64,000 nucleotides of DNA, taken from positions 65,934,882-65,998,881 of the forward strand of contig NC_044549.1 of NCBI RefSeq assembly GCF_007565055.1, given 5' to 3'. Both the position numbers and the translations under genes were made by a program. The first letter of the stretch is position 1; every line of letters begins with the position of its first letter. Of the stretch, positions 1-10,322 are shown piece after piece. The DNA comes from Rhinopithecus roxellana (Eukaryota > Chordata > Mammalia > Primates > Cercopithecidae). Under the pieces are notes generated by a model that was not told where the DNA came from, ran no database searches, and was given only the letters and a program-made list of their open reading frames with translations.

Positions 1-637
1 TTTGGGGAACATATGCTTAAAAATTAATAGGAAGAGTTTCTCTTCTTGGCAATATAATAAGATTCTCATGAGAAAAAAATTAAATTTGATTTTTAAAAAT
101 TTCAGAAATGTACAGCTCAGCTGTTTATTCTCATTGGTCTCTATGAACATAAAAAGAAAATAAAAAGGTTGAGCTCTAACATAATCTAAATAGAATGCTA
201 ATAATAGGAGCTTAACCACAAAGTGACTAGAAGCTTTCACATGGAGAGAAACTCAAAATAGGAATTTTTGCTGAATCACATAGGTAATCAAAGTTTCGGA
301 ATTACCTGAGGCACGTGTCAAAAATAAAGATTCTGAAGGTAAGCTATAAATTTGAATCTATCACTGGAGTCCAAGTTTTTATGAAGGTGCTTGCTATAGT
401 TGCCTCTATATGTCAACTTTGGGAACCACAGTGTTGTATTCCCTTACGGTAAAACAAAATACTGTCACAATATTATTACAGGGGCTCAAAATAAACATCT
501 ATAATAATAATGATGAAATTAAGGCCCTAAGGAAGGATACAATACAATGTTCCTCCCACCACAACCCTATCTTCATCATCAGAAACTGCTTCTCTCTGCC
601 TCTTTGGGTATTTATATGATTCTTTGGCAACAACAAA
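1..637. other. Non-coding stretch, nothing recognised
   Basis: AT-rich sequence with stop codons in all frames at short intervals. The only ORF of note (410-619, 69 codons) has no recognisable domain and looks like chance. No repeat family recognised. Confidence 0.5.
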
Positions 638-639
638 GG

Positions 640-833
640 TAGTGCTTCACAACCTTAGTGAGCTCCGGGAATCCCTGGGAAACTGGTCCATAATGCAGAT
701 TCCATGGACCTACCATATGACTTATCAAATTGTAATATCTGGCATTTGGACCTCAAAAGCTGATTTATCAGCAGACAATGAGGGTGATTCTGATTTGACT
801 GTTTGGCAGGCCAGACTCTGAGGAACCTTGCAC
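640..833 (+). mobile_element. MER5-like hAT DNA transposon relic
   Basis: The segment begins with GTGCTTCACAACCTT and ends with GACTCTGAGGAACCTTGCAC, which are roughly inverted. Between them are the CCTGGGAAACT..ATGCAGATTCC and GGTGATTCTGATT blocks typical of MER5A/MER5B, non-autonomous hAT-Charlie elements of mammals. It is strongly diverged, so the family call is tentative. Confidence 0.5.
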
Positions 834-959
834 TAGGTAAGACTTTGACCTTTTTAACATGTTCATGGATCCTGAAGATCATTTGGTGACTAAGAAAGCA
901 AAGATCAGTCATGAGCAATGATACAATTTATAGATCAATGACCTCTAAAATATATACTT

Positions 960-1440
960 CTAGTCATGTCTCTCCTTGAATTTCAAATACATAAGCCAAT
1001 TGACTACTTGACATCTCCAACTGGATGTCTAATAACCATCACTGACCAAAATAGAACTCTCTTTTCCATCTGCTCGAGATTCTCCCTAACCCAAATCGCT
1101 GTAAATGGCATTTGCATCCATGTAATTGCTGAAACCAGAGAACCAGGAGTTATTGTTCATTCCACCCTCATCAGCCCTCATCTCTAAGCGCTTCCTGTCC
1201 TCTTTCCCCTTAGCAAGTCCTATTGCCTCTATGTCCATGTGTCACTCATTGTCTGGCATATATGCATTTGTTTAATAAAATCTTCACTACCACGTTCATC
1301 CAATCTACCACTCATTTACTTCTTAGTTAGTAAAAAAAAGTCTTAATTATTCTCCCTACTTCCATTCCTATTCCTCTAAAATCCATTGATCACTTAACGC
1401 TCATATCAATTAATCAGATCAAGGCTCACTTATTTAAAAT
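960..1440 (+). mobile_element. L2 LINE, 5' fragment of an interrupted copy
   Basis: The block around 1040-1230 (CAAAATAGAACTCT, GTAAATGGCATTTGCATCCA, AACCAGGAGTTATT, AGCAAGTCCTATTGCCTCTA) follows the order of the 3' part of L2 ORF2. ATCAGATCA.. near 1415 continues it. The 73-codon open stretch at 966-1187 is an echo of the decayed L2 reverse transcriptase ORF and is not a gene. The copy continues after two insertions, at 1579-1617 and 2551-3068. Confidence 0.7.
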
Positions 1441-1570
1441 TAGGGTGACAATGTATCCCACTTTGCTTAGGATGGTACCACTTTATGCCTGTTATCTTGA
1501 TGTAGTCATTAGGAAAAACACCTTTCTGAAGAATGTGCTGATTTATATGGTAAATTTTATTGTCACTCTA
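1441..1570. mobile_element. hAT-type MITE with 8-bp target duplication
   Basis: A 130-bp element with terminal inverted repeats: TAGGGTGACAAT at the left, and TAGAGTGACAAT when the right end is reverse-complemented. The flanks are TTTAAAAT (1433-1440) and TTTAAAAC (1571-1578), an 8-bp target duplication with one mismatch, the length expected for hAT transposition. It sits inside the L2 copy. I do not assign a subfamily name. It has no coding capacity. Confidence 0.75.
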
Positions 1571-1578
1571 TTTAAAAC

Positions 1579-1617
1579 TTTCCTGCAGTTTCACGTTGTA
1601 CTTAAAATCCAATGTGA
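1579..1617 (+). mobile_element. L2 LINE, middle fragment
   Basis: A short remnant between the MITE and the L1. TTTCACGTTGTACTTAAAAT aligns with the L2 block that in full copies follows the segment seen at 1415-1440, so the three L2 pieces were once continuous. Confidence 0.5.
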
Positions 1618-2550
1618 CATGATTGTTGGCTGCATGTATGCCTTCTTTTGAAAAGTGTTTGTTCGTGTCCTTTGCCCACTTTTTTATGGGATTGATTATT
1701 TCTTTTTTCTTGTAAATTTCTTTAAGTTCCTTATAGTTGCTGGGTATTAGACTTTTGTCAGAAGCCTAGTTTGCAAAAAATTTTCCCCATACTGTGGATT
1801 GTCTGCTTACTCTCTTGATGATCATTAGAGAGATGCAAATCAAAACCACAGTGAGATACCATCTCACACCAGTCAGAATAGTTATTACTAAAAATTCAAA
1901 AAGTAATCATTGCTGACAAGGTTGTGGAGAAAAAGAAATGCTTATCCGCTGCTGGTAGGAGTGTAAATTAGTTTAGCCATTGTGAAAGACCTACAGACAA
2001 AAATACCATTCGACTCAGTAATTCCATTACTGGATATATCCCAAAGGAATATAAATCATTCTACTATAAAGACACATGCACATGTATGTTCATTGCAGCA
2101 CTATTCACAATGGGAAATACATGAAATCATCCTAAACGGTCATCAATGATAGACTAGATAAAGAAAATAGTTATACACCACGGATTACTATGCGGCCATA
2201 AAAAGGAATGAGATCATGTTCTTTGCAGGGACATGGATGGAACTGGAGGCCATTATCCTTAGCTAACTAATGCAGGAAGAGAAAACCAAATAGTGCATGT
2301 TCTCACTTATAAGTGGGAGGTAAGTGATGAGAACACATGGACACATAGAGGCGAACAACACACACTGCATCCCATTGGAGGGTGGAGGGTAAGGAGAGGG
2401 AGAGGATCAGGAAAAATAACTAATGGGTCCTAGGTTTAATACCTGGATGATGAACTAATCTGTACAACAAACCCCCATGGCATAAGTTTACCTATGTAAC
2501 AACCCTGCACCTGTACCCCTGAAGTTAAAATGAAAGTTAAAAAAAATTCA
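1618..2550 (+). mobile_element. 5'-truncated L1 (old L1PA/L1PB) with 5' inversion
   Basis: From 1821 to 2550 the sequence is the sense end of ORF2 plus the 3' UTR. It includes GAGATGCAAATCAAAACCAC, the CATTGCAGCACTATTCACAA region, GGGACATGGATGGAACTGGA, and the tail CACCTGTACCCCTGAAGTTAAAA followed by an A-run. From 1618 to about 1820 the adjacent upstream ORF2 segment lies in reverse orientation (TTCGTGTCCTTTGCCCACTT). This is the classic twin-priming 5' inversion. Stop codons and frameshifts show it is dead. It interrupts the L2. Confidence 0.93.
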
Positions 2551-3068
2551 TTGCAAATCTTGACTCTGGACTTTAATGTGCTAAATCATACTCTGGCTCT
2601 GCTTACTCCACTGTTTCCTCTCCTGCACTACACACCTCCCTTTTTAAACTGTAGTCACATCTGCTGCCTCTGTGCCTTCACCTCAAAGCTTTTGCACAAG
2701 AACTTTTCTTTTCCTGGAACACACTTCTTCCAGAGCTCCCCAGGGCTAATCCCATCTTATGCAAGTCTCAGTGATTTTAATGTGTCCTTCACAGATAGTC
2801 TTCCCTCTAATCACCTAATTTAAATGAAATCCCCAATTATTGTCTCTGGCCTGCACTTTTTGTTACCTATTTTATAATATGTCACCTCCATATATTTTGT
2901 TTCATCATTTACTTGTTTGCTTGTCTCTTTCACTGCAATATAATCTCATAATAGCAGAGAATATCTCTCTTTTTGTACATAATTTTACTACCAGCAACTA
3001 GAAAAGTGTCTAGTGCTAAGGAGGCCCTTAATAAATGTTTTTTGAAGAAATAAATGATGAATCAATAA
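2551..3068 (+). mobile_element. L2 LINE, 3' fragment
   Basis: This holds the L2 3' ORF and tail. It runs CTCTGGCTCTGCTTACTCC, then the GCTTTTGCACAAG..TTTCCTGGAACACACTTCTTCC block, then GTCACCTCC, and ends in TAATAAATGTTTTTTGAAGAA, the usual L2 terminus. The 97-codon ORF at 2530-2823 is an echo of the old L2 ORF. Confidence 0.85.
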
Positions 3069-3725
3069 GTCCTGATGGCTACATTCTGTCCCATCTCAGT
3101 TGAGTTTATAAGATCAGGAAAATTCTGCCTTTCCAGTTGAATTGCTATTCAAAATATCCAAAGTGTGAATTTTTTAAAGAAAAAGTCAATTTCAGATCTT
3201 TTTTTCATTCCCTGTTTCTCTTGTTTTTATTTTGCAAAATATTTTAAAACATTATTCCAAATATGTTCTCAATTTGGGTAGATACTGAAAAGTTGCAAAT
3301 CTGTCTTGAATTTGGTGCCAATTTAATCTCTATCATTCTTCTACTTGGATTCTGAGCCTTTGTGGTGAGATTAGATGTTTCTCTAAAGAACTTTTTATTT
3401 GGGGCTTAAAAAGATGACATAGAGTCCGTAACTTTTATGAAGTATCTCTGAAGCCAGATAATGACTGTTATGGTGCCAGGGCATGAGGGCAGAAGCGACT
3501 TTTTAGTTTCTTTGAACTCTCCAAGGAGTTTCTCTGCTGCTCACCTCTTTCCTTCTTCATTCAACACGCTAAGTACCATGATTACTCTTATCTTCAGCTC
3601 AGCCCTCAGAGAGTAGCATTTCACCATACCACTTCTGTCCTGTTCTCTTCGTTCTTTGACGTAAACAATACAGAGGTTTAATGTAGCATGCATTTTTCAC
3701 TCTCATTGTCAAGGACATTGGTAGA
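3069..3725. other. Unique non-coding stretch
   Basis: No ORF of note, repeat or RNA gene recognised. Confidence 0.4.
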
Positions 3726-3729
3726 AGCA

Positions 3730-3950
3730 GGAAAACTCAGTGGCTCAGAACAGGGGCCCTGACTTTTGTAGTCACTCTCTCACTTAGGAGTTGTGTCATT
3801 TGGATTGTATCCTACTTTCAAAAAATGTGGATGATAAAAGTGTCTAATGCAAAAGATATTGTGAGGTTTATATGAGAGGACACACAGATAGCACTTAGCA
3901 CAATCCTTGACACATTAAATACACAGTCGATAGTTGCTTTTATGATTGTT
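3730..3950 (+). mobile_element. MIR SINE
   Basis: It matches the order of a tRNA-derived MIR: a degraded core near 3770-3800, AATGTGGATGATAAAAGTG, GTGAGGTTTATATGAGAGGA, then AGCACTTAGCACAATCCTTG and a CAGTCGATAGTTGCT end. About 220 bp, close to full length and strongly diverged. Confidence 0.8.
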
Positions 3951-3954
3951 ATAT

Positions 3955-6685
3955 CTTTCTTATGATTATTGCTTCTGTACCGGTCTCTGATGTGCATGTT
4001 CCCATGAAGTTATTGCCAAACTGTTGAGACAGAAGGATCAGAGCAAGCCAGATCCACAGGTTTTGACTCCGTAGGAGGCCCAGGGCAGCAATTTGGTTGG
4101 CTGGATCACAGTGGACAGAAGGGCAGAGAGAGCAGACAGCTGCTCTGTGTGCACAGGTCTGATAGCAACCCACAGAAAAGCTTCATGAGTGAGGCCAAAG
4201 GTTCTTTGAGATGGGAGTTTATTGTATACCCTTGTTGAAGAAAAGACCTAATATGAACTGATGGGCTTTTTATTTTCTTGAAAGAAAAAAAATTAAAAAT
4301 TTTATCTGCATATTAAAATGCATCAGATTTAAATGTAGATAAATTTGGAATGCATTTGCTGCATACTATCTTTACCCCTCCCTTCCCCACCTGTCTTCCT
4401 GCAATCATCAAACTAGTCTTCCTTGAACACTGACTGCATTTTTACCTTCATTCAAGTGAGTTCACTGAAGAGCTAGATTTGGCTCCTGTTTGACCATGTA
4501 ACTTTCCTAAAACTGTCTTGTAATTCCTTTGAAATGTATGCAATCAGCAGTCAAATAAATTCCTCCTGAAACCACATGGTAATTCAAGCATATGGTAAAG
4601 GAGCTTTTGAGTTTTTATCAGCCAAGCCTGACCTCAAACTTCTAGGAAACAGATTGCTATGTAACTTTTAATTAAGTCTTCATCCTCACAAAGATACGTT
4701 ATTAGATAGATGTGCAGTGGATGGCATACCTTGCCATATTCGCATTATGTTTTGAATCTAAATATAGTTTTCCTTCAGTGTAGCTTACCAAAAGGAAATT
4801 GGTGTTATTTCACTTTTTTAACCGTTGGGTTTGCTAAGAACTGCTTGGCACATTGGATTTTAAAATATAAAAATATATAAAAGCTACTTACAGAATAAAA
4901 CTGACAAAAATAAAATTTTCTGATATTGCTAACCTCTGTTTCTTTCCCTCCCAGAGGAAAACATGATCCTGTTTATTGCAGCTATAACAATATTTGTGTC
5001 ATTTCATCATCTCATTCCATTATCACAACTCAGCAGACAGCTGAATTTGGGGCCAATTTGTTGAAATCATTTTTTTTTCTTTTGCCATTTTGAACCAAAT
5101 GTGGATTTAATGTCAAAAAGGTACAAAATTGACATTTATTAAACTATATAGTATTTTGGAATGAAATAGCATGTCAAACACAAAATTTTGCATAAAACTA
5201 ATTTTAAAATGAGCAATTTGCAATGACTAATTTTCATCCTATTGAAAGTAATGTTTGGAAACAGATGGAAACTTGTTTAATTAGGGCTGTTTTACAATGA
5301 CATTTCACTCAGGATTTTTTTGTCAAAATTTTTTAACAAAAGAAGATTTAAAATATATATATATATATATATATATAAATGTGTACATGGTTTTATAGTT
5401 TGCCAAAGACCTTTGTTCATATTATCTAATTTTTATTTCTAGGCTTATAACAATCCTAGGATATGGGTAAGGCAGTTAAAATACTGCCTTAGAATACACT
5501 ACTGCCAATTCTATAGACTATATGGAAACATAAAACAGAGATATTGCTTAGATCAGTAACTAAATTATCTGACCTTTGTTAATATAGAATGACTACCCTA
5601 GGAAAAGGGATATCTACTTGGTAAGGTCTGAATCCTACTCAGAAATTAGCTGTTCGATAAAGGTAAAATGGCATTTGGCACCAGTGAGAACATCATGGCC
5701 ATTTTAACACCAACTGGCTTTCCATTTGGGAAAAAATAAAGTCAGATAACCTGCATTACAAAATACTTTAAAGTAAGTATCAGATGAAGTCAATATTTAA
5801 ATACAAACAAATATGTCAGTAAAAGATTTAGAAGAAAACAGAGAAGGATATTTGTATTATCTTGGGTTAAAGATGGTCTTCTTGCGTACTTCAGGGAAAA
5901 GATTAGAAGGTTTCATTTAAAAATTATAAGGGTTAATGTGACCAAAAAACATTTTAAAAGACCAGTTGCAGCCTCAGGAGACAGTATTTTTGTGATCACT
6001 CTTAAGTTGGTGGTTGTTCCTTGAATCCAAGATACAATAGACATTCAAAAATGAGATATCAAGCCAAACTATGCATTTTTAAGGAAGTTATATGAAAAAA
6101 ACAGTAATATAATTTTCAAGTTCTTAACCAAAATTATAAAAGGATCCGAGCAGTTGGTATGGGGAAGGGGAGGAATGGAGAAGTGAAGCGTCTATAAAGG
6201 ATATCTGAAGGTAGCTGTTGCTGTGATGAAAAATCCCACCCCACGCCCTTTGCTGAGAATATGCACAGTGGTCCCTTATCTTAGGACTAGTGAGAAGGGC
6301 TTTCCCTGGATCAAGAGGAGAGCCTGCTAACTGTCCACTGCTTTTGGAGATGACAATTGTGCCTGACTTCCACCAGAGAAATGTCACGGTTGAGGGATGG
6401 GCTTGAGAGTTGCTGATCTGTAAGCCACAGAAGTTGCTGTTGAATTAGGATTTGTTTGCTCTCTCAGAATGTTGTCAGGGCAATGTGTCAGGATTCATGA
6501 GTGATTAGAACCTGGGTCATATCCCGAACATATGCTGAATGATGCTATTCCAAGACTTGTCCAGGAAGACTGAACAAACCACAGAGAGGTAAAGTGATAA
6601 CCTGCAGGATTCCCAGATCCACATAAGACATCCTAACAGAACTCATGCAAAGCCCCATGTGAGATTTCATTTTAAATATCTGCTA
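3955..6685. other. Long unique non-coding stretch
   Basis: AT-rich, with no repeat family recognised apart from the dinucleotide run at 5353-5377. Small ORFs at 3949-4173 and 6124-6387 (minus strand) have no recognisable motif and no supporting context. Confidence 0.4.
5353..5377. repeat. (TA)n microsatellite
   Basis: An uninterrupted run of about 12 TA units. Confidence 0.95.
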
Positions 6686-6689
6686 AAAG

Positions 6690-7495
6690 AAAACATGATT
6701 TCATCTTATTGCAGTATCCATCTGAAACAGGAGAAGTTCCCTTATCCTCCTCACAGGGCATGCGACAGGGGTGTGACTCACTTCTTTGGTGCCCCACTGC
6801 TCAAACCCCCAGCGGGAGCATGTAGATGGGCAGGTTGTGGGGAGAGTTTTTGGCTTCTGATCCCATGGCTGCCTCTAGGGTTGAGTGCTAACAGCTCCCG
6901 AAATCCCAGCGGTGTGTGTTACAGTGCGTTCTTTCAGCTTTGCCATCCGCAAGCAGCTTGTGTTAATCAGCTCAATTAGACCCTCTGTCTTATCGGAAGG
7001 ACAGAGGGCTTTCTATATCCCGGATTCTTGACCCAGTGCACCAGTAATATCGGATCGCACGTGGGCTTGGAGAATGAGTGCAAGGTTTTATTGAGTGGTG
7101 AAAGTAGCTCTCAGTGAGATGGATGGGAGCTAGAAGGGGGATGGAGTGGGTAGGTGGTCTTTCCCTGAAGTCAGACTGCCCAGCGGCTGGCTGGAAGTCC
7201 CCATCTGAATTCCCCTCAACGACATATCCTTTGTTCCTTGGTCGATGGCCTGCCGGTGTCTGCTGCTGTCTGTCCCTGTGCTCTTTCTTGACGTCCAGCT
7301 GTTTGTGTGTGTGCCCGCTACAGTCTCAGGTTTTTATGGGCACAGGATGGGGGGACAAAAGGCAACTTTTGGGGGGCAAAACCAGAAATGCCTGTTCCCA
7401 TTTAGGTCCATGGGCACAGGCCCGAGGGAGGAGCCTGGGATCCTGCCTTTCTCTACTCAGTACTTCCCTGCCCTTCCTCTGAATCACATCAATTA
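6690..7495 (-). mobile_element. ERV (class I-like) LTR, antisense
   Basis: Read on the minus strand this has LTR architecture: a TATA-type box CCCATAAAAACC near 7330-7341, then a poly(A) signal in CTCAATAAAACCTTGCA near 7079-7095, then a long U5-like part reaching about 6690. It is richer in G+C and CpG than its surroundings. No internal viral sequence is attached, so it appears to be a solo LTR. The plus-strand ORFs here (6659-6979, 7114-7482, 7245-7496) are incidental. The subfamily is not assigned; I could not find a clean target duplication, so the ends are approximate. Confidence 0.7.
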
Positions 7496-7499
7496 AGAA

Positions 7500-8010
7500 C
7501 TCACTTCACTGCCCCTTAGCTCTCATCCTTCTCTCTCCACTATTCACCCAACATCATCAGGGACCAGAACTAATGTCAGCAAAGCAGGGAAAGTAACAAA
7601 AGTGATAGGAGTAGAAGAAAGGATGAAAAAGTCAACCACAACACCCTTTCTTCATTAAAGGCTTCCCTCTACCATACTCAAAAACAACTTTGGCATTTTG
7701 ATGATCAAATGAAAAAGTACACTTTCTAGCTCTATACTATTTGTACACTATTTGTACTTTCTAAATCTATACTATTTGTATTACTTAAAAGTGACCATAA
7801 ATATTATAAACTAAGTTAACCAAGGTTTTGCCTGGAGGCAAGGGAAGAACAAATCCCATTGTACAACATACAAAGTTGAATTCCACGTATGTGAAAACAC
7901 ACACGTGTGTTTAAAAGGCATGTAGGTATAAAAATGGATATCAAGTGGTATGAAATAATTTGCACTAAATTGATAATTGAGGAAAAAATGCAAAGAGAAA
8001 TTTCCAGACC
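7500..8010. other. Unique non-coding stretch
   Basis: No repeat or gene recognised. There is a short local duplication of CTATACTATTTGTA at 7732-7782. Confidence 0.4.
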
Positions 8011-8014
8011 AAAA

Positions 8015-8145
8015 GCTTCATGGGCAAAGGGACCATATCTTCACATCCTTACCAGGATAAGCATCATAGAGGCAGTACTTTGTAGGTATGTAGGAGCTCA
8101 GCAGTTATTGTTGAATGAATGAATGAATGAATGACTTCTGCTTTA
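8015..8145 (+). mobile_element. L2 LINE 3' tail
   Basis: GGGCAAAGGGACCATATCTTC, then GGAGCTCAGCAGTTATTGTTG and a (GAAT)n end, is the standard 3' terminus of L2. Confidence 0.7.
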
Positions 8146-8184
8146 CACTGTGTACTTCTCTTAAGTTAAAAATTAAAGACACTG

Positions 8185-8503
8185 ACTGGGCATGGCAGCT
8201 CATGCTTGTAATCCCAGCACTTTGGAAGGCTGAGGTCAGCAGATCACTTGAGGTCAAGAGTTCAAGACCAGCCTGGCCAACATGGTGAAACCCTGTCTCT
8301 ACTAAAAATACAAAAATTAGCTGGACGTGGTGGCGCCTGCTTGTAGTCCCAGCTACTCGGAAGGCTGAGGCACGAGAATCGATGGAACCCGGGAGGTGGA
8401 GGCTACAGTGAGCTGAGATTGTACTACTGCACTCTAGCCTGGACAACAGAGTGATACTCTGTCTCAAAAATCAATCAATCAATCAATAAAATAAAAAGAA
8501 AAT
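8185..8503 (+). mobile_element. AluS, full length
   Basis: A dimeric Alu with head CTGGGCATGGCAGCTCATGC, body GACCAGCCTGGCCAACATGG (S-type), and second monomer ending CTGTCTC followed by a (CAAT)n tail. It is flanked by direct copies of AAGACACTG at 8176-8184 and 8506-8514. The 120-codon minus-strand ORF here is the usual antisense-Alu reading. Confidence 0.95.
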
Positions 8504-8514
8504 AGAAGACACTG

Positions 8515-8875
8515 GGGCAGGCATAGTGACTTAAGCCTGTAATCCCAGGACTTTGGGAGGCCAAGGAGGTTGGATCATTTTAGGTAGGGAGTTCGAGACC
8601 AACCTGACCAACGTGGAGAAATCCCATCTCTACTAAAATTCTATTTATATTCTATATTTATAAATACAAAATTTTGTAAAAATACAAAATTAGCTGGGTG
8701 TGGTGGTGCATGCCTATAATCCCAGCTATTCGGGAGGCTGAGGCAGGAGAATCGCTTGAACCCAGGAGGCGGAGGTTGTGGTGAGCCGAGATTGTGCCAC
8801 TGTACTCCAGCCTGAGCAACAAGAACAAAAGTCCGTCTCAAAATAAATAAATAAATAAAATAAAACACAAAAAAA
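8515..8875 (+). mobile_element. AluS with internal AT-rich insertion
   Basis: A second Alu in the same orientation immediately downstream. Between the two monomers, around 8637-8690, it carries about 40 extra AT-rich bases containing an ATAAATACAAAATTTTGTA motif. The tail is an imperfect (AAAT)n. It is flanked by GAAGACACTG at 8505-8514 and 8877-8886, the same target word that flanks the preceding Alu. Confidence 0.93.
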
Positions 8876-8946
8876 TGAAGACACTGCATTTTTGTGCTAT
8901 TCATAAAATTAAAATCAACCAACGAATCTACCTACCTGACAAATGA

Positions 8947-8948
<2 letters not shown>

Positions 8949-8978
<30 letters not shown>
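8949..8978. repeat. (A)30 homopolymer
   Basis: An uninterrupted run of about 30 A. No recognisable retrotransposed body precedes it directly; it lies about 70 bases past the second Alu tail. Confidence 0.9.
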
Positions 8979-8979
<1 letters not shown>

Positions 8980-8981
<2 letters not shown>

Positions 8982-10320
8982 TAGCAAAGCTCTGGAAACA
9001 AGCACTTTGAATTGAAGCAAGGTATCAATAGACTAAATATTGAATCTTAGAAATGATTTTACTCCAAATAGATTAAATTTTTTATTCTTTTTGTTAAAAA
9101 TGAGCAACACAAATGTATGCTACATTTTCTCTCATGTAAAGATTGAAGAGAAGTTTGTTAATCCGAAGCCAATAGGAAGCTCACAAGTAATTCCACAGTG
9201 TATCATCCAGAAACATTTTCTGCATAAGGTAAAACTAGTGCTCACAGACATAAATACAAAGCAACCACATTACACCGATTACAATTGAGCCATAACTTCT
9301 ATGAGCTTTAATGCAACTACTTTTTTAATGATGCTTTTTGTCTCTTTGTTTACAAGACAAGGAGATTTCTAATTTTACTATTTGATGGTTACTTACACAT
9401 TTAGGGAAAGGAGTTTTATAGAGACACAAAAGTAGACATGGAGATTTCTTCATTTTTAACTGGTTTTGAAAATATGTCTAATAGAGCACATTTTTTACTT
9501 AGAAATAGCAAACAGGTTGGTATAAAAAAGAGAGATCATTATCTCTTAGTGTGCTCACCATGGTCTTGTTAACTAGAAAGAACTGCAAGAGAAGAAAGAA
9601 CATTTAGGGACCCAGGAAAGTGTGCATACCTAGTATTTGCCTCATGTTGAAAGCAAAAGGCAGGTCTTCAGAATTTCATCCAGGTTTATAAAATTCAGGC
9701 AAAGAACATTTGACCTCTGCTGGATTATTCTGGGAAAAAATACAGATTTTTTTTTTTAACTATTAAAGGAGAATGGAAGAATAGAGTGGCAAAGAGACAG
9801 AGGGAATGTAAAAAGAAAAGAAAAGAGAAAAAAGGAAAGAAGGAAGAAAAGAAGAGAGAGAAGAAAAAAATAGAGAGGGAAGAAAATATATACTGAATGA
9901 AATAGATTACATTTGCATTGTTGCTGGGAATATTTAATTTAGTCTGGTACACACAGACCTCAAATTTTTCTATTTTATATTATTTTCTCAACTCAAATCT
10001 GAAAATGGTCCCTAGAATAGAAACCATTTAACTTTAGGCCTTTCTCTGGCACTAAAGTGACACTAGACTAATAGACAATTACAACCACTTTAATGGATGA
10101 CTGAGTTATCATCATCCTATGAAAGTTAATTTTGGTTTTGAAAATTTAACAAGGTTTCTGCAACCTTAATTAGTTATTCATTAATACTGTTTAAGGTGAT
10201 GAATGCCTTCCAACAAGTAAAATATGAGTTTAAATTTGCATTCACCCTTTGAAGGGTTACACATTTCCTGAGAGTATCTACATATTCATAGGCAACATCG
10301 ATGTGAATGTGACAAGCAAG
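8980..10320. other. Unique non-coding stretch
   Basis: No interspersed repeat recognised, apart from the purine-rich tract at 9768-9890. ORFs at 9040-9288 and 9725-9952 are low-information; the second is just the complement of the purine tract. Confidence 0.4.
9768..9890. repeat. GA-rich low-complexity tract
   Basis: An almost pure purine strand (AAAGAAAAGAAAAGAGAAAA, GAAGGAAGAAAAGAAGAGAG). Long polypurine tracts can adopt triplex (H-DNA) structures when mirror-symmetric; this one is only roughly so. Confidence 0.85.
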
Positions 10321-10322
10321 TA

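Noticed and set aside
7114..7482. 122-codon plus-strand ORF in a G+C-richer patch
   Set aside because: Falls within the minus-strand ERV LTR; no domain recognised.
6690..7500. CpG island promoter of a host gene
   Set aside because: The local G+C and CpG rise coincides with LTR architecture (TATA box and AATAAA on the minus strand) and no exon follows.
8105..8467. 120-codon minus-strand ORF
   Set aside because: The typical antisense-Alu reading frame; similar artefacts occur at 19292, 30997, 39296, 50349 and 62954.
8949..8978. A30 run as tail of a processed pseudogene
   Set aside because: The sequence before it does not resemble any mRNA I recognise and no target duplication is visible, so only the homopolymer is annotated.
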